From assembly GCA_021014325.1 (NCBI GenBank), contig CM037473.1:3486501-3550500 (forward strand): 64,000 nt of DNA, given 5' to 3'. This DNA is from Plazaster borealis (taxonomy: Eukaryota; Echinodermata; Asteroidea; Forcipulatida; Labidiasteridae). This document shows positions 59,922 to 64,000 of this stretch, in pieces. Position 1 is the stretch's first letter. Every line of letters begins with the position of its first letter. The position numbers and the translations under genes were made by a program. The notes beneath the pieces are model-generated. The model saw only the letters and a program-made list of their open reading frames with translations, made no database searches and was not told the DNA's origin.

Positions 59922-60505
59922 CAAATGTTTATCAAACGCACCCAGTGTTTGTTGTGAGTAAAAACATAATTATATAATCATTACAAAACCAAGTAATCAG
60001 AAATTTCCTTAATGAGTTTGTTACAATGTTGTTGCATTTGTTTTGATGGTAAACACGGACAGATACTACACACAGGAAGATCAAAATGAAAATATTAAGG
60101 ACTACTTGAAAAGGAGGGAACTAAAACACTACTTTTTGCAGAAAATACACTTATATCTACCAGGTAAAACTCTAGATAAAAGCAAAATCTCATCGTCGTT
60201 TGACCCAATTCACCTGGTGTCAGGATTCCAATAATCTTGGTTGCGCCATTTTGTGAGTTAATCTCCCGTGTGTTAGACAGTGTACACGCTTACCAATGTG
60301 TGGACTCTCAAAATGATGAGCATGTCGCAGGTGTGACGCACGTGCAAGCGGGTCAATAATTAGACCTGCCATTTTGAATTGTCCTCCTCCAAGGCTGTCT
60401 GGGGGTCTGCTTAAGGAATGACAGCTCCCCCTACCCTGGCTCATGAGCCGACCGACTTCTATATTTACCAGGGTAGTCGCCAATAAGTTCAGCCCGACAG
60501 CATCT

Positions 60506-60712
60506 GGGCCCAGTTTCATGGCCCTGCTTACCGCAAGCAAAGAATCGACGCTTACGTAAGCAGGGAATTCTGCGCTTACATGAAGCGCATGTTACTAGGC
60601 ATTCTTCGCTTGCACAGCTAGAGCAGAAATTCGTCGCGCTTGCCTTGTAAGCGAAGAATGGCGATCGCAAGCGCAGACTTCGGCGGTAAACAGAGCCATG
60701 AAATTAGGCCCA
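60506..60712. mobile_element. GGGCCC/TAAGCAGAGCC stem MITE
   Basis: GGGCCCAGTTTCATGGCCCT ... ACAGAGCCATGAAATTAGGC. The interior AGGCATTCTTCGCTTGCACA matches the inverse of the copy at 30785-31034. Confidence 0.75.
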
Positions 60713-61797
60713 GTACACACCAACCATTTCCCCCCCCCACCCAGAACCACATCAACCCACAGTACTTTGTCTGTACATGTGCAGTTTACACATGTGATGA
60801 CTGCCTCGCTTGTGTGTATTGAGAGAGTTGCGACAACGCCGATGTTGGTTGGCTTCGGATTTCACCCAGAATCCTCTGCATGCCGATTATGCACATTGGG
60901 ACATGCATATGGGCAATTTTTCTTTTAAATTGGGTGAGGGTATTACATCTTAGACCATTTACAGACTCTACATCTCGAGAGTGTCTTTTTTCTTTCATCC
61001 CTTCATAGTCAATCAATGTCTTTGCAGGCAAAACGTAGGCCTTGTAGGACTCTTTTTCTGTTCTGTTCACATATACAGACTGTAGTATTTATACAAAAGT
61101 GAAACTCTTCCAACGCTAATGGGGAAAATAATCCTGAAATCAAGCAACTCTTATTTCCAGTCACTGAAGAGTCATTTAAAACTATCAAATCATTTTCCCT
61201 TTAGGAAAAGCACGACAAAATAAGACAGCAACTTAAATCTGGTTGCTAGAGGGTACTTCTTTGAAGTTTAAAATTCACATAACCAGTAACAGCATTGTGG
61301 GAAATACAAATACTACAAGTACATCTACTGTCACTCAAAAAGAAAAAAAGATGAAAAAAAGTAGAAATGGTTGATAATAAAGTTGCTATGTTTTTATCAA
61401 AATAATCAATCCAAAAGTATTACCACACTTAACGAGGCACCATATTATAGCTGCCGTTACACAAAATTAAAAAAAGGGAAATACATTCCATCAGCAGGCA
61501 AACGCAATGGCCACCGTAATCCCCAAGTGTTCTCGCAAAATAACAGATGCGGCAATCAATGGGCAACAAGAGGATTCGACTTTGCTAGTGACGTCAAGGG
61601 CAGTTTGTAAAGTTGGTCATGATGTAAACTTCTGTTGTGGGTAGCCACGTTCTTGTGTGAATACCGTACAACTAGCTCCCCACAATGTTTCAAGTTAAGC
61701 ACTTTAACATAATGGAAAATGTAACTATCTCCAGCCTCACCATAAATTGGGGTTATTTGTGATTTCTTTTTTCTCCGAAAACCTGACCTCCTTATTG

Positions 61798-61985
61798 AAA
61801 GTTGTTTATCTTTCTTTTTCTTTTCTTCACAGGCTCGTCGTGTAGTTTCTGCGAGTGCATGTATCCCGTTGAAACCAAGGACTTTGAATAAAGGGATCTG
61901 GGTGTTTTGATCGTACGAGGACGTCCTCGTTTCGCTTTAGTTTTTGGGGACGTCGGCGAACAACGGGCGAACAAAAAGAAGTCCT
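61798..61985 (-). CDS. Short basic ORF with AT-hook core, doubtful
   Basis: The open frame follows an in-frame TGA and ends at TAA. It contains KAKRGRPRTIKTP, whose RGRPR core matches the AT-hook DNA-binding motif, and a terminal KKRKRKINN that could be a nuclear signal. It has no ATG before the motif, and the only ATG gives about 22 residues. It could be an exon remnant or chance. A GGGCCC MITE starts 11 bp upstream. Confidence 0.2.
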
Positions 61986-61995
61986 CTATTCAACC

Positions 61996-62189
61996 GGGCC
62001 CAAATTCACAGAGCTGCTTAAGCACAAAAAGTAGCTAAGCACAACAAAATTATGCTTACCAGAAAAAGGTTACCAGCCAAAATACCATGTCTCATGTACA
62101 ATCTGTGACTGGTACCCTGCTTATTTTTGGCAAAGCAGAACACGTTTAAGCAATATTTTCTACTTAAGCAGCTCTATGAAATTGGCCCC
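61996..62189. mobile_element. GGGCCC-family stem MITE
   Basis: GGGCCCAAATTCACAGAGCT ... AGCTCTATGAAATTGGCCCC, interior AAAAAGTAGCTAAGCACAAC. Confidence 0.75.
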
Positions 62190-62651
62190 AGGTCGACAAA
62201 CAGATAGGAGTGAGTGTGTTCTTCCGCAAAAACAATGTTGTTTCATTCCTGTAACTCATCAATTATCTTACAATAACTATACCAACTCTCAGTTTCGTCA
62301 GGGCAATTATTTAATTTCTTAAATTAGGTAGTATAAAAACAAATCTCTGAAAAGAACTGTAGCAAAAGCATAGCTAATCAACCCATAGTTAAACATACCA
62401 AAAATATGATGCCAGTTCTTACTAATTTTGTACTTAACAGGCCTGGATTCCTCTTTAGTTTAAGGACAACTACACTTTTCCTGCGTATAACAGAACATTT
62501 CAGTATAACAACAAAATATCCAAAAACAACAATTCAAAGGACAAGACTGTGTAAGATCCCATTTCAAATTTTGTTTTTGTTTTGTTGATGATTATTATTG
62601 TTATGATTACCAATTAAAATTGTTTACTGACAAGGTGTACATTATGCTCAA

Positions 62652-62683
62652 AGAAAAACAAACAAACAAACAAACAAACAAAC
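62652..62683. repeat. (AAAC)n microsatellite
   Basis: About seven AAAC units. Confidence 0.85.
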
Positions 62684-62888
62684 ATGTCTTCCACTGAACC
62701 CACGAGCAAAAAAACATCACCACCAGACATTTGGCAAGATGCCACAAACACACTTCAAAGTTAAAATAGATCGAAGACCTTAACTTTTGTCTCGGAGGGA
62801 TGGGACAATCTTCCCCCAAGAGCACCACTATGAGGAAAACGTATATTTCAACAGGGTTATATCGTTATGTCAGTGCAAAAACAACCTA

Positions 62889-63060
62889 TCTCCATTTTGC
62901 ATAAAACCTCTTATCTCGCACAACAATTCTATGCAAAAACGTTGCATAAAACCTTGTATCTCCATTTTGCATAAAACCTTGTATCTCGCATAACAATTCT
63001 ATGCAAAAACGTTGCATAAAACCTTGTATCTAAATTTTGCATAAAACCTTGAATCTCCAC
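62889..63060. repeat. 70-bp tandem repeat, about 2.5 units
   Basis: TCTCCATTTTGCATAAAACC recurs 70 bp apart at 62889 and 62959, with a third, diverged start at 63029. Each unit also has TCTATGCAAAAACGTTGC. Confidence 0.75.
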
Positions 63061-64000
63061 CAAAATGCTCTGTGCAAAAATCGTCATATCTCGACGCATA
63101 CTTGTTTTGTGTTTATATCCGAGCTATTTTAAAGCGAGATACAACGTTTTGACAATTTCAAACTCAGGAGTTTGCACTGACGAGACGATTTTATGAAAGA
63201 GCATTGAGACAAAGGACCCAGGGTATGAAGACATTTCCTTCCGTTGAAGAGCCATGACTTAGACTGAAGCAAACTGATTATTCCTATCATAATTCCCCTC
63301 AAGCCATGCTCCCTTGGCCCACTTGCCTACAGGTGACCACAATCCTCCAATATCCTCCTATCCTATATCACTTCACACCAACATGTCTGGACTTGAATAA
63401 GATTGGAATGCCTGACTCAGTGATAAGCAAATTGCTATTCGGGCCTACGGCCCTCAATCCTTCTGAATCCTTCATTTCGAACGAAGAGGATATAGAAGGA
63501 GTTGGGCGGTTTCAAGGGTAATGAAGTTCACTTCCTTCTTTAAGTATTTCCACAAAAATCAAACGTTAATGCCGTTCATGATTCACCACTGTTCTGACAG
63601 GAACTAGCTGAACCAAGCAAAGCTCTTCCTGAGACAATTTTTCCTCTTTACGAACACCACCAGAGTGGAGTATTATTAATGAACATAACTAAATCCCACT
63701 CCCCTTTTTGTACCTTTGACGTAGAAACAGTAGTAATGGATTATAGATACAAAAACAAAAAACCTAAAATATTTTAGGCAGATCCGAGTAGAGGAGACTG
63801 GAAGGGCCCACTTCATTTAACGAAAGTGTTTATGCAAGGGCGAGGATTTTCCTTTCTACAAAATTGAAGGAATGTCTGGGTTGATGGTCCACAACCTAGA
63901 AGTCTCTTTCCCTGTATCAAAAAAAAACACAAAAGAACAAAAAGTAATATCTTGTTGATTGACTATCATCAGAGGTTGAAACCAGTCAAAACCAGTATTC

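Larger units (their letters stand above)
56832..64000. other. Upstream flank of 14-3-3 paralog B
   Basis: It should include the promoter and 5' UTR of paralog B, but I cannot point to a core promoter motif. The rest is MITEs, palindromes, a telomere-like inverted repeat and a 70-bp tandem repeat. From about 63.1 to 64.0 kb nothing is recognisable. Confidence 0.5.

Noticed and set aside
62889..63060. Repeat-spacer look of a CRISPR array
   Set aside because: The 70-bp unit is itself repeated without unique spacers, and the genome is eukaryotic.

Overview
This is metazoan nuclear DNA. Genes have spliced exons with GT/AG introns of 1-6 kb, and the non-coding DNA is AT-rich and packed with palindromic MITEs, tRNA-derived SINEs and LINE tails. 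The repeat types and the TTAGGG/CCCTAA motif fit an echinoderm, most likely a sea star. That assignment is inferred from repeat style and was not checked against a database. I see no operons, CRISPR arrays, rRNA genes or free-standing functional tRNA genes.

The gene content is a tandem, same-strand (minus) cluster of three 14-3-3 paralogs of the epsilon type. From right to left in transcription order they are: gene B (44672-56831, six coding exons, 261 residues), gene A (22579-36010, six coding exons, 257 residues) and gene C (only its first coding exon, 12064-12136; the rest should lie beyond the left edge). All exon phases match between A and B, including very short last exons that encode only an acidic tail and stop. 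The peptide-groove residues (Lys49, Arg56, Arg127, Tyr128, Asn173, Asn224, Trp228 in zeta numbering) are kept in both. Paralog B has Leu55, Phe48 and Ala58, so it lacks the dimer-interface phosphoserine. The proteins should be cytosolic dimeric adaptors that bind phosphoserine/phosphothreonine motifs and could heterodimerise.

One further candidate coding exon of an unidentified gene lies between B and A (36679-37075, minus). It ends in a stop codon and has a good splice acceptor.

Everything else is intron or intergenic DNA full of repeats. The recognisable groups are: (i) several TTAA-flanked MITE families beginning AGG(G) and ending (C)CCT, at least 15 copies, sometimes abutting at a shared TTAA; (ii) GGGCCC-ended stem MITEs; (iii) TA-flanked ~176-bp MITEs; (iv) TTA-flanked MITEs with GGCC termini; (v) a very fresh 409-bp MITE with 9-bp target duplication; (vi) at least four SINE families, three with clear tRNA-like heads; (vii) LINE 3' ends. 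Several insertions sit within about 10-25 nt of gene A splice donors. No defence-type or otherwise clearly new system is visible. The best leads are the 14-3-3 cluster, the unidentified exon and several structurally clean mobile elements.
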